A program made the translations under genes and the position numbers. From contig SXXD01000214.1 in NCBI GenBank assembly GCA_005789685.1, forward strand, positions 1 to 6,574: a stretch of 6,574 nucleotides of DNA, given 5' to 3'. Every line of letters starts with the position of its first letter. The first letter of the stretch is position 1. This DNA is from Burkholderiales bacterium (GTDB lineage Bacteria > Pseudomonadota > Gammaproteobacteria > Burkholderiales > Burkholderiaceae_C). This document shows positions 1-5,006 of the stretch, piece by piece. The notes beneath the pieces are model-generated. The model searched no databases. It was given only the letters and a program-made list of their open reading frames with translations, and was not told the DNA's origin.

Positions 1-827
1 GCGTTGTACTTGTCTTTGTTGAAGATAATTTCAAAGAATTCTTGGGCTTGGTGGAACGAACCCATGGAGTAGAACTTGGCCACGTCTTGTGCGCCAAAGC
101 GCATGTCGGCTGTGGGGTTGTTGAATTCGAAGGCGTCGATCACACCGCGCTGCATGGCTGGCACAATTTCACCGCCTGGTAACTGCGCAACGGCCATGCC
201 CATTTCCTGCAACATGTCGGCTGCCAAACCAATGGTACGGTACTTGAAGCCTTTCAAGTCGGACGCTTTCTTAGGGGGTGACTTTTTGAACCAACCCAGA
301 GGCTGAGAAGGCATAGGGAAGGAGAAGAAACCGACCACATTCAGGTTCATCTTGGCAACCAATTTGTCCCAAAGCTGCTGACCACCACCAGCCTGAATCC
401 AGCTCAAACCGATTTCAGGAGTTGCGCCGCTCACAGGGCCTGTACCAAACAAGGAAGCAGATTTATTCTTGCCGTACCAGTAGCCAGACACGTGGTGACC
501 ACCGTCGAGTACGCCTTTGCTCACAGCATCGATGATTTCAAATGGCTTGACCACGGCACCTGCAGGCAGATATTCGATTTTCAGGCGGCCACCAGACATT
601 TCGTTGACGCGCGTGACGTATTGCTGCGCCATTTCGCTGAAAATTTCATTGGTGCCCCAAGAACCTTGCATCTTGAAAACGATGGGCGCTTGAGCGACGG
701 CAATGAGTGGCGCACCCATCAATGGAACAGCTACAGCGGCTGTGGCAGCCTTGCCAAAGAAACGGCGACGGCTGGCCATGGGGCTCTCGCTAGCGAGTGA
801 TTGAATATCTTGCTGGACTGAGGTCAT
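1..827 (-). CDS. TRAP transporter periplasmic substrate-binding protein (DctP-type), Tat signal, 3' end missing
   Basis: This is the periplasmic receptor of a tripartite ATP-independent (TRAP) carboxylate uptake system. The first 275 residues are present and the C-terminus runs off the left edge. The N-terminus has a twin-arginine signal: SRRRFFGKA (residues 19-27), a hydrophobic Ala/Val stretch, and a likely cleavage after AQA near residue 47. The mature part shows the DctP/TakP-like pattern: GTNEIF, the PAGAVV loop (88-93), GGHHVSGYWYGK (109-120), the FKYRTIG segment with the family's carboxylate-binding Arg (R197), and IDAFEFNNP (230-238), where the conserved Glu (E234) lies near the ligand/metal site in 2-oxoacid-binding relatives. 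The start at 827 is preceded by a good AGGAGA ribosome site about 5 nt upstream. Met17 (779) would give a more usual Tat-proximal start. Related proteins bind 2-oxo acids or lactate; the ligand here cannot be read from sequence. The membrane subunits are not in the window. Confidence 0.93.
   Translation of the reverse strand, partial: MTSVQQDIQSLASESPMASRRRFFGKAATAAVAVPLMGAPLIAVAQAPIVFKMQGSWGTNEIFSEMAQQYVTRVNEMSGGRLKIEYLPAGAVVKPFEIIDAVSKGVLDGGHHVSGYWYGKNKSASLFGTGPVSGATPEIGLSWIQAGGGQQLWDKLVAKMNLNVVGFFSFPMPSQPLGWFKKSPPKKASDLKGFKYRTIGLAADMLQEMGMAVAQLPGGEIVPAMQRGVIDAFEFNNPTADMRFGAQDVAKFYSMGSFHQAQEFFEIIFNKDKYN
786..797. repeat. 12-bp perfect palindrome in the TRAP receptor 5' coding end
   Basis: CTCGCTAGCGAG reads the same on both strands. 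It covers about codons 11-14 of the TRAP receptor, between the 827 start and the alternative Met17 start. CGCTAG recurs at 865-870 in the upstream leader. It could be an operator half-site pair in the transcript leader if translation starts at Met17, or chance within coding sequence. Confidence 0.45.
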
Positions 828-891
828 TTTGTCTCCTGTTGAACTTTAAGGCGCGAAAAATTATCGCTAGAAACTATATTATGTTTCATAG
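828..891 (-). promoter_or_regulatory. AT-rich leader/putative promoter of the TRAP receptor gene with a 5+5 inverted repeat
   Basis: This 64-nt gap lies between the end of the small ORF and the TRAP receptor start. Read on the minus strand it is AT-rich and contains a -10-like GATAAT (860-865). It also contains GAAAC and GTTTC arms separated by 8 nt (870-887), and the AGGAGA ribosome site just before the start. No good -35 hexamer is visible at standard spacing, so an independent promoter is possible but unproven. The repeat is too AT-rich and lacks the adjoining U-run of a terminator; an operator is more plausible. Confidence 0.35.
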
Positions 892-1062
892 CTAATCATG
901 TGCCGCCAGTGATAACCCTATAGCAAGGGCGGGTTCCCCTGCAAAGGTCCGACCAGAGGCCAATACCAAGCGCCCATTGGCCTTTGTCATGTTGTCTATT
1001 GCCACCCAAGCTCGGGCCAGCCTTTGAAAAGCTGGCGGCAACGCGGGCTGAGATTCACTCAT
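892..1062 (-). CDS. Possible translationally coupled 56-aa small ORF, unknown function
   Basis: A 56-codon frame begins with an ATG that overlaps the stop of the upstream flavin-reductase gene (ATGA), the classic layout for translational coupling, and ends in TAG. The peptide starts MSESQPALPP and ends LSLAAHD. It has no cysteines, no clear signal peptide and no membrane segment, and I recognise no family. In favour of coding: the ATGA overlap, a full open frame across most of the gap, and a location between two co-directional genes. Against: it uses codons scarce in its neighbours (ATA twice, AGG, CGG, several GGG), and two strong inverted repeats fall inside it, which could mean the stretch acts as structured RNA. 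Treat it as a candidate. Confidence 0.4.
   Translation of the reverse strand: MSESQPALPPAFQRLARAWVAIDNMTKANGRLVLASGRTFAGEPALAIGLSLAAHD
957..983. repeat. 8+8 inverted repeat (hairpin) downstream of the flavin-reductase gene
   Basis: AGGCCAAT (957-964) and ATTGGCCT (976-983) are perfect reverse complements with an 11-nt loop. In minus-strand RNA this forms an 8-bp, half-GC stem. No U-run follows on either strand, so it is not a canonical intrinsic terminator. It lies inside the candidate small ORF. Confidence 0.6.
1016..1036. repeat. Compact GC-rich hairpin just after the flavin-reductase stop
   Basis: GCCAGC (1016-1021) pairs with GCTGGC (1031-1036). In the minus-strand transcript the stem can extend inward by one G-U and two A-U pairs, leaving a 3-nt loop (about 9 bp of stem in 21 nt). 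It begins 22 nt after the flavin-reductase stop codon. No U-run follows, so mRNA stabilisation, attenuation or coincidence with coding sequence are the options. Confidence 0.55.
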
Positions 1063-1739
1063 GACCCAAAAGCCGTTTTGGCTTTGTCGGGCGAGCCCTC
1101 CAAACCAGCCAGAAGGGCTTTGTTGTCGCCACCAATGATCATTTCAAACTTGTTGTCTACGTAGGTGTAGTCGTAGTAGCCCATGCGGGCCAGTGGTTTC
1201 ATTTTGAGCACATCGAGCATGCCCTTGCCATCGATCATTTCATCGTCAATGTGAATGGCGACCACCTTGCCAAACACCACATCGGCGGTGCCAAATGGCG
1301 GCTCACCTGGAAACCGCACGGTATTTAAATACACGCATTCAAACTGAATGGGAGACCCTGCCACTCGCATTGGCTTGACCTTGCAAGAAGGAAGTTTTTG
1401 CAGCTTCGCATGCTCAAACTCGTCGACCCCATGCGGCAACTCTTCAGCCGTCAGATTCACGGCATGCCTTAAGTCGTAAGTGGCCATGTTCCAAACAAAC
1501 TCGCCAGTATCTTCAGCGTTGCGAACAGAATCTTTGCGAATGCCGTGTGTGGTTTGGTTGGCCGAGAACATCACAATCGGTGGGTTAAAGGTGATGTTTT
1601 GAAACTGACTGTAAGGGGCCAAGTTGTGCCGACCCTCCCTGTTCACTGTGGAAATCCATCCTATGGGCCTGGGAATGACACAAGACTTGAAGGGGTCATA
1701 GGGTAAGCCATGAGGGGTAACGCCAGGTTCGTAATACAT
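1059..1739 (-). CDS. Flavin reductase-like FMN-binding split-barrel protein
   Basis: This 226-residue protein belongs to the Flavin_Reduct (FMN-binding split-barrel) group, whose members bind FMN and often supply reduced flavin to monooxygenases or act as small oxidoreductases. The diagnostic N-terminus is intact: HGLPYDPFK (10-18), then PRPIGWIST (23-31), then NLAPYSQFQ (39-47), which together form the flavin phosphate/isoalloxazine pocket. NPPIVMFSA (52-60) and a later GTADVVFGKV segment are also typical of the fold. I start at the ATG at 1739 because family members begin MYYEP-HGLP; a GTG at 1778 would add 13 residues unlike the family. No strong ribosome site precedes either start. It is divergent from the YbaK gene and probably co-transcribed with the downstream small ORF and the TRAP receptor. 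A partner monooxygenase is not visible, so the electron acceptor is unknown. Confidence 0.9.
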   Translation of the reverse strand: MYYEPGVTPHGLPYDPFKSCVIPRPIGWISTVNREGRHNLAPYSQFQNITFNPPIVMFSANQTTHGIRKDSVRNAEDTGEFVWNMATYDLRHAVNLTAEELPHGVDEFEHAKLQKLPSCKVKPMRVAGSPIQFECVYLNTVRFPGEPPFGTADVVFGKVVAIHIDDEMIDGKGMLDVLKMKPLARMGYYDYTYVDNKFEMIIGGDNKALLAGLEGSPDKAKTAFGS

Positions 1740-1832
1740 TTTGGAATGAGAAAAGTAATTAATTGAACACTGCAACACATCGCAGTCTGATATCTTCAGA
1801 CTCTGATTTTGCCTTCTTATTCACACGCCGTC
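1740..1832. promoter_or_regulatory. Divergent promoter region between flavin-reductase and YbaK genes
   Basis: This 93-nt gap separates genes transcribed in opposite directions, so both promoters should lie here. For the plus strand, TTGAAC (1763-1768) and TCTGAT (1786-1791) are separated by 17 nt and each matches 4 of 6 consensus bases of a sigma-70 promoter. The -10-like element overlaps a perfect inverted repeat, as expected for a repressor operator. No convincing promoter hexamers were found for the minus strand, although the AATTAATT tract (1757-1764) is AT-rich. Confidence 0.4.
1784..1802. promoter_or_regulatory. Perfect 7+7 inverted repeat, putative operator
   Basis: AGTCTGA (1784-1790) and TCAGACT (1796-1802) are exact reverse complements around a 5-nt spacer. 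The centre-to-centre distance of 12 bp suits a dimeric regulator contacting successive major grooves. It sits between divergent genes and overlaps the proposed YbaK-operon -10 element. No regulator gene is present in the window to match it with. Confidence 0.5.
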
Positions 1833-2300
1833 ATGAGTCTTCAATCCGTCAAAGCATTCTTTCAACAACTTGAGCTGAGTTTACCCATCATTGAACTCGA
1901 GGTGAGTACCGCCACAGTGGCTTTGGCCGCAGAAGCGCATGGCGTTGAGCCCGGCCAAATTGCAAAAACACTTGCGTTCAGACTGAACGACGATCGGGTG
2001 CTGTTGGTGGTTGCCAAAGGTGATGCGCGCATCGATCACAAGAAGTTCAAAGACGCATTTGGCAAGGGTAAAATGTTAGGCTTAGATGAGGTGGTCGAAA
2101 TGACAGGCCATCCGGTTGGCGGCGTATGTCCCTTCGGCTTGGCGCAAGCCCTTCCCGTTTATCTAGATGTATCTCTTCAAATCTATGAGGAGGTCATTCC
2201 AGCCGCAGGCTCTGTCAACAGTGCTGTGCGAATCAGTCCTGAACTTATGTTAAAAATCACCAACGGCCAATGGGTGGATGTGTGTCAATCTGCGGCATAA
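1833..2300 (+). CDS. YbaK/EbsC-type aminoacyl-tRNA deacylase (prolyl-tRNA editing family)
   Basis: This is a 155-residue single-domain protein of the YbaK/ProX family, trans-editing enzymes that hydrolyse mischarged aminoacyl-tRNAs (for example Cys- or Ala-tRNAPro) in the cytoplasm. Seen in sequence: the start MSLQSVKAFF; the STATVALAAEAHGVEPGQIAKTL segment (25-47), carrying the family's essential lysine (K45); AKGDARIDHKKFK (61-73); the specificity/catalytic loop GHPVGGVCPFG (92-102); and the GSVNS turn (126-130). Length and motif order match a complete member. I use the ATG at 1833; a TTG at 1809 would add eight residues absent from relatives. Which mischarged tRNA it clears cannot be decided here. 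It leads a probable operon with the microprotein and serine hydrolase downstream; a functional link to them is not obvious. Confidence 0.92.
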   Translation: MSLQSVKAFFQQLELSLPIIELEVSTATVALAAEAHGVEPGQIAKTLAFRLNDDRVLLVVAKGDARIDHKKFKDAFGKGKMLGLDEVVEMTGHPVGGVCPFGLAQALPVYLDVSLQIYEEVIPAAGSVNSAVRISPELMLKITNGQWVDVCQSAA

Positions 2301-2335
2301 GATCACAAATTCATTTTAAAAATAAAGGATCAATC

Positions 2336-2479
2336 ATGGAAGCTCAAGACACTGCTGAACTGATGGAACAAAAAGCCCATGGCGACAAAAATCAAAATCG
2401 CTCCGCCCTTACCATCTCCATCTTGGCCATGGTCTTGGCCATTGGCAGTCTCTACAGCTCCAATGCCATGTTTTTCTAA
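2336..2479 (+). CDS. 47-aa single-pass membrane microprotein, resembling the N-terminus of DUF4337 proteins
   Basis: This small protein begins MEAQDTAELMEQKAHGDKN and then has a hydrophobic segment, SALTISILAMVLAIGSLYSS (about 23-42), followed by the short end NAMFF. The layout (acidic/His-containing amphipathic head, Arg just before one membrane helix, short tail) predicts a single inner-membrane helix. From memory, DUF4337 proteins start with a similar 'EHAEHA-G' head followed by 'ALTIAILAVLLAI'. They are usually about 150-190 residues, so this would be a natural short form or a truncated relative. A clear ribosome site, AAAGGA, lies about 7 nt before the ATG at 2336. It is 35 nt downstream of the YbaK stop and 7 nt upstream of the hydrolase start, so co-transcription is likely. 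Function is unknown; the family resemblance is an inference. Confidence 0.75.
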   Translation: MEAQDTAELMEQKAHGDKNQNRSALTISILAMVLAIGSLYSSNAMFF

Positions 2480-2486
2480 TTAAGCC

Positions 2487-3548
2487 ATGGCACTTACATT
2501 CAGCATGTCGCCCGCACTTCAAGAGGCTGTTCAATACATTCAAAACTGCGAGACACCATGGTCGCGCGACACCTCACCGCCTTGGGGTATTCATGAATTA
2601 GATCCAGCGCCCTATAACCGCTTGTATGGTCCTGTTCATGGTCGTGGACCAGTGTCGGGAGTTCTTTTTCACAAGCACCAGTTGCTTGCAGAATGGGGCC
2701 AGCCCCACAAAGCCGACCTTACTTTCAGCGTGGCCAAAACATATTTAGCCCTTCTGGCTGGCATCGCTTTTGATCAAGGTCTGCTGCCAGATGTTCACGA
2801 ACCTGTGATTCAAAAGTTTCCGGGTATTGGCTTTGAGGGTGAACGTTTAAACAAAATCACTTGGCATCATTTGCTACAACAAACCAGTGAGTGGGAAGGC
2901 ACATGCCTTGGCATTCCCGAACAAGTCGATCGTTACCGCTGGTTGACCTACCAGCCCGGAAAAGCCGACGGCATCAAGGGTGATGCCAGGCCCCTAGGCG
3001 AGCCAGGCTCAAGGTTTGAGTACAACGACGTTCGAATCAACCAACTCTCTTTGGCTTTGTTGCATTTGTTCAAGCGTCCTCTGCCTGAAGTCTTTGAAGA
3101 GTTTTTCCGTAAGCCTTTAGGATGCACCGATGAGTTTCAATGGGTCGGCTACGCGCAAGGATGGACCGATGTCAACGGGCAACGCATGATGTCGGTTCCT
3201 GGTGGAAGCCATTGGGGTGGTGGCGTTTCTATTTCCGCCAGAGACCAAGCCCTCATTGGCGTGATGCTCATGGGCAATGGCAATTTCAAAGGCACACAAA
3301 TTCTGTCAGCCAAATGGCTTGCCATGATGCAACAGCCTTGCGACGTTGCGCCCTACTACGGCTATCTCATTTGGCTGAACAAAGATGGCGCTTTGTTCAA
3401 AGACGCACCCCGCAGTTCATGGTTTGCCCTTGGTGCTGGCTCTTCCGTCACATGGGTCGACCCGAAGCTCGAACTGGTTTGCATCATGCGTTGGATCGAT
3501 TCGCCTAAAACCAATGACTGCATTGCACACATCATGCGGGCTTTGTAA
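2487..3548 (+). CDS. Cytosolic serine hydrolase of the beta-lactamase (class C/PBP-like) family
   Basis: This 353-residue protein has the beta-lactamase/transpeptidase-like fold, which includes esterases, amidases and peptidases as well as lactamases. The nucleophile motif SxxK is SVAK (S81-K84). The second motif is in FEYNDVRIN (Y179 as Tyr base candidate, N180-D181). The conserved glycine-rich C-terminal signatures are GGSHWGGGVSIS (239-250) and FALGAGSSVTWVDP (313-326), the latter replacing the KTG triad of true lactamases. There is no signal peptide or lipobox, which argues against a periplasmic cell-wall or antibiotic-resistance role and for a cytosolic esterase/amidase-like activity. 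The ATG at 2487 lacks a good ribosome site and follows the microprotein stop by 7 nt, so translation may be coupled. Met7 (2505) is an alternative start. Substrate unknown. Confidence 0.88.
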   Translation: MALTFSMSPALQEAVQYIQNCETPWSRDTSPPWGIHELDPAPYNRLYGPVHGRGPVSGVLFHKHQLLAEWGQPHKADLTFSVAKTYLALLAGIAFDQGLLPDVHEPVIQKFPGIGFEGERLNKITWHHLLQQTSEWEGTCLGIPEQVDRYRWLTYQPGKADGIKGDARPLGEPGSRFEYNDVRINQLSLALLHLFKRPLPEVFEEFFRKPLGCTDEFQWVGYAQGWTDVNGQRMMSVPGGSHWGGGVSISARDQALIGVMLMGNGNFKGTQILSAKWLAMMQQPCDVAPYYGYLIWLNKDGALFKDAPRSSWFALGAGSSVTWVDPKLELVCIMRWIDSPKTNDCIAHIMRAL

Positions 3549-3564
3549 GGCTGAGGCGCACCCT

Positions 3565-4143
3565 TTAGTCTTTCATGACTTTGAGGCAAAGCGAAGCCAA
3601 TTCGTCTTGGCAGATCAATTGAACCCCGTTGGTTTTTGCAAATTTAACTGCCACGCCGGTGGGCAAACTTAAACTGATACAAGCTGCGTATGCAGCGTCT
3701 TGCGAGACTTGCAGTTCTTTCAAATCACGCAAAACTTCGACCCCCAAGGTGGCAGCCTTCCAACGTTTGCAACTGACCAATGTAACCATGCCTGATTTTT
3801 CCAACTGCAAATCTGCTGCGCTAGAGTTCAATTGGGTCACACTGAAACCTTGCTGAGCAAAGGCTTGCTCCATGATGGGCAAAAATTGCTTCCATGACAT
3901 GTTGGCCAAGTCGGTCAAGGCCAAAGCTACGCGTTCAGGCGAAGGCTTGTCGCGCTGCCGCCAGGCGGCAATGATCGCAAGTACAGCAAATGGCAACGCG
4001 CTGAGCATCCCTACAGCACGGAAGGCTTCAGGCAAGAAGACGCGTGCCAGCAGCATCAACACTGCGGCTATCAAAAAACTCCACCACCATGGCGAGCGCA
4101 ACAAAATCGCGAAGAGCGATTTTTCTGACATTTTCAATTTCAT
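3565..4143 (-). CDS. Membrane-anchored Mrr-like restriction-endonuclease-fold protein
   Basis: The protein has 192 residues. Two hydrophobic helices near 20-36 and 43-61 are followed by a basic WRQRDK linker, then a C-terminal domain resembling Mrr_cat. SWKQFLPIMEQAFAQQGF (83-100) matches the usual 'W-F-ll-G(Y/F)' helix. D111 in AADLQLE corresponds to the first metal-binding aspartate. LVSCKRWKA (122-130), GVEVLRDL (134-141) and the final VQLICQDEL follow the family's order. In canonical Mrr domains the catalytic core reads QxK (QCKRW); here it is SCK (S124, K126), so nuclease activity is uncertain. The gene is convergent with the serine hydrolase (16-nt gap) and downstream of the VOC gene. 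I start at the ATG at 4143; Met5 (4131) is equally possible as neither has a strong ribosome site. Membrane tethering suggests roles in envelope or stress biology rather than classical restriction, but that is inference. Confidence 0.82.
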   Translation of the reverse strand: MKLKMSEKSLFAILLRSPWWWSFLIAAVLMLLARVFLPEAFRAVGMLSALPFAVLAIIAAWRQRDKPSPERVALALTDLANMSWKQFLPIMEQAFAQQGFSVTQLNSSAADLQLEKSGMVTLVSCKRWKAATLGVEVLRDLKELQVSQDAAYAACISLSLPTGVAVKFAKTNGVQLICQDELASLCLKVMKD

Positions 4144-4158
4144 TGAACGGTCCGCATG

Positions 4159-4184
4159 CTCAAATTCAAATGATGTAATTTGAG
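4159..4184. repeat. Perfect 8+8 inverted repeat between VOC and Mrr-like genes
   Basis: CTCAAATT (4159-4166) and AATTTGAG (4177-4184) are exact reverse complements around a 10-nt spacer. It lies 18 nt past the VOC stop and 15 nt before the Mrr-like start on the minus strand. The stem is AT-rich and has no U-run, so an operator (arms roughly 18 bp apart centre to centre) or weak transcript hairpin fits better than a terminator. Confidence 0.5.
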
Positions 4185-4202
4185 TGGTTTGTGTGCACTG
4201 GC

Positions 4203-4616
4203 CTATTTGGCAAACAAACTGGCAGGGTTTGCAAATGCTTTAAATTCCACGGCATTGCCACAGGGATCTAAGAAAAACATGGTGGCTTGCTCTCCGACTT
4301 GGCCTTTAAAGCGAATGTGCGGCTCGATGACAAACTGGGTGCCCGCCTTTTTCAATTTGTCTGCCAGCGCCTCCCACTGCCCCATTTCCATGACCAAGCC
4401 AAAATGCCGCACAGGGACATTGTCGCCATCTACAGCGCTGGTATTGTGATGACCTGCCTCTGAAGGACTGAGGTGAGCCACAATTTGGTGACCGTGAAAA
4501 TTGAAATCGATCCACTCCTCACTGGAGCGGCCCTCAGGGCAGCCCAACAGATCACCATAAAAGGCTCTGGCTTTGGCCAAGGATGTGACGGGAAATGCCA
4601 GGTGAAAGGGCTGCAT
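4203..4616 (-). CDS. VOC-superfamily protein (glyoxalase/extradiol dioxygenase fold)
   Basis: This 137-residue protein has two beta-alpha-beta-beta-beta modules of the vicinal-oxygen-chelate fold. It opens with PFHLAFPVTSLAKARAFYGDLLG (3-25), the first-module signature. Candidate metal ligands are H5, H48 (in QIVAHLS), H71 (in VRHFGLVM) and E124 (in GNAVEFKAF), giving the usual His/Glu set of a metal-dependent VOC enzyme. The EPHIRFKGQVGEQATMFFLDP stretch (98-118) is typical of a short proteobacterial subgroup often annotated as dioxygenase. The reaction is unknown; VOC members include glyoxalase I, dioxygenases, epimerases and resistance proteins. The length is complete. The start at 4616 is where the fold begins, although only a weak purine stretch precedes it. 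It is probably co-transcribed with the Mrr-like gene 59 nt downstream and is divergent from the four-cysteine gene. Confidence 0.9.
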   Translation of the reverse strand: MQPFHLAFPVTSLAKARAFYGDLLGCPEGRSSEEWIDFNFHGHQIVAHLSPSEAGHHNTSAVDGDNVPVRHFGLVMEMGQWEALADKLKKAGTQFVIEPHIRFKGQVGEQATMFFLDPCGNAVEFKAFANPASLFAK

Positions 4617-4752
4617 GTTGTTTTCAGTGAATGTTTAAAAACTTGATTTTGCCTCAAACCAGCGGCTCTTTATCAAACCGAGCCGGATCAATTTTCACCT
4701 GCCATGGTGTTTTTCTTTATGATGCGAATGAACAAACGAATGAAGAAACACA
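4617..4752. promoter_or_regulatory. Divergent regulatory region with hairpin, direct heptamers and a sigma-70-like promoter
   Basis: This 136-nt region lies between divergent genes. It holds CGGCTC (4663-4668) paired with GAGCCG (4680-4685) around an 11-nt spacer. Two direct copies of TCAAACC (4654-4660 and 4673-4679) sit 19 nt apart. A plus-strand promoter candidate has TTCACC (4694-4699) and TATGAT (4718-4723) with an 18-nt spacer (4/6 and 5/6 consensus matches). Two copies of CGAATGAA (4725-4732 and 4737-4744) lie between the proposed promoter and the GTG start. No minus-strand promoter stands out. Confidence 0.45.
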
Positions 4753-4953
4753 GTGGCAACAAATCCACCCCATTTAGCGCAAGTGAATTGCTGGCAGTGC
4801 AAGCACTTTGCCACCAGTTGGGACCCAAAAATGCCCTACTCTTGCAAACTGCTCGGCTTCAAGTCCCAAGTCTTGCCCAGCATTCAGGTGATGAATTCAG
4901 ATGGTCGCCCTTGCTTGGGATTTGCAGCAAAGCCCTCACCTCCAAGCAACTAG
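4753..4953 (+). CDS. Small four-cysteine (putative zinc-binding) conserved protein
   Basis: This 66-residue protein has the pattern CWQC (C13, C16), then WDPKMPYSC (C31), then GFKSQVLPSIQV and GRPC (C54). The CxxC plus two later cysteines are spaced like a small zinc ribbon or treble clef. Short proteins with 'C-x2-C-x-Y/F-x-x-(T/S)WDP-P-xGC-GFKS-PS' occur widely in beta- and gammaproteobacteria and are sometimes loosely annotated as uracil-DNA-glycosylase related. No glycosylase catalytic domain is present here. A stop at 4741 in this frame forces a GTG start: 4753 is the first possible and 4783 (Val11) the next. Only a weak GAAGAAA purine stretch precedes 4753. A reading frame shifted by one base starts with ATG at 4704 and overlaps the whole gene, but lacks any family pattern. 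The role is unknown, perhaps metal or nucleic-acid binding. Confidence 0.72.
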   Translation: MATNPPHLAQVNCWQCKHFATSWDPKMPYSCKLLGFKSQVLPSIQVMNSDGRPCLGFAAKPSPPSN

Positions 4954-5006
4954 AACCACGGGTTTATCCTGCCACTGCCAATTTATCGAGTGCCTAAAAT
5001 TTAGAC

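Noticed and set aside
492..800. 102-codon plus-strand frame inside the TRAP receptor gene
   Set aside because: It is antisense to a clear TRAP receptor coding frame and has no family resemblance.
957..1036. Intrinsic terminator for the flavin-reductase gene
   Set aside because: Both hairpins are stable, but neither is followed by a U-run in the minus-strand transcript.
3140..3508. 122-codon plus-strand frame inside the serine hydrolase
   Set aside because: It is out of frame with the hydrolase, whose motifs run through this stretch; the product is rich in Arg/Trp/His typical of a shadow frame.
2487..3548. Antibiotic-resistance beta-lactamase
   Set aside because: There is no signal peptide, the KTG triad is replaced, and the sequence looks like the broad serine hydrolase/esterase group rather than a class C lactamase.
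3549..3600. Possible bidirectional terminator between the convergent hydrolase and Mrr-like genes
   Set aside because: Only a 4-bp stem (AGTC/GACT near 3570-3583) without a U-run is visible; GAGGC occurs twice but as direct, not inverted, copies.
3565..4616. A restriction-modification or anti-phage defence island
   Set aside because: The Mrr-like gene has no methyltransferase, specificity subunit, helicase or other defence partner nearby, and its neighbour is an ordinary VOC enzyme.
4704..4997. 97-codon plus-strand frame overlapping the four-cysteine gene
   Set aside because: Its product shows no recognisable pattern, while the overlapped frame has the conserved cysteine layout; it is most likely a shadow frame.
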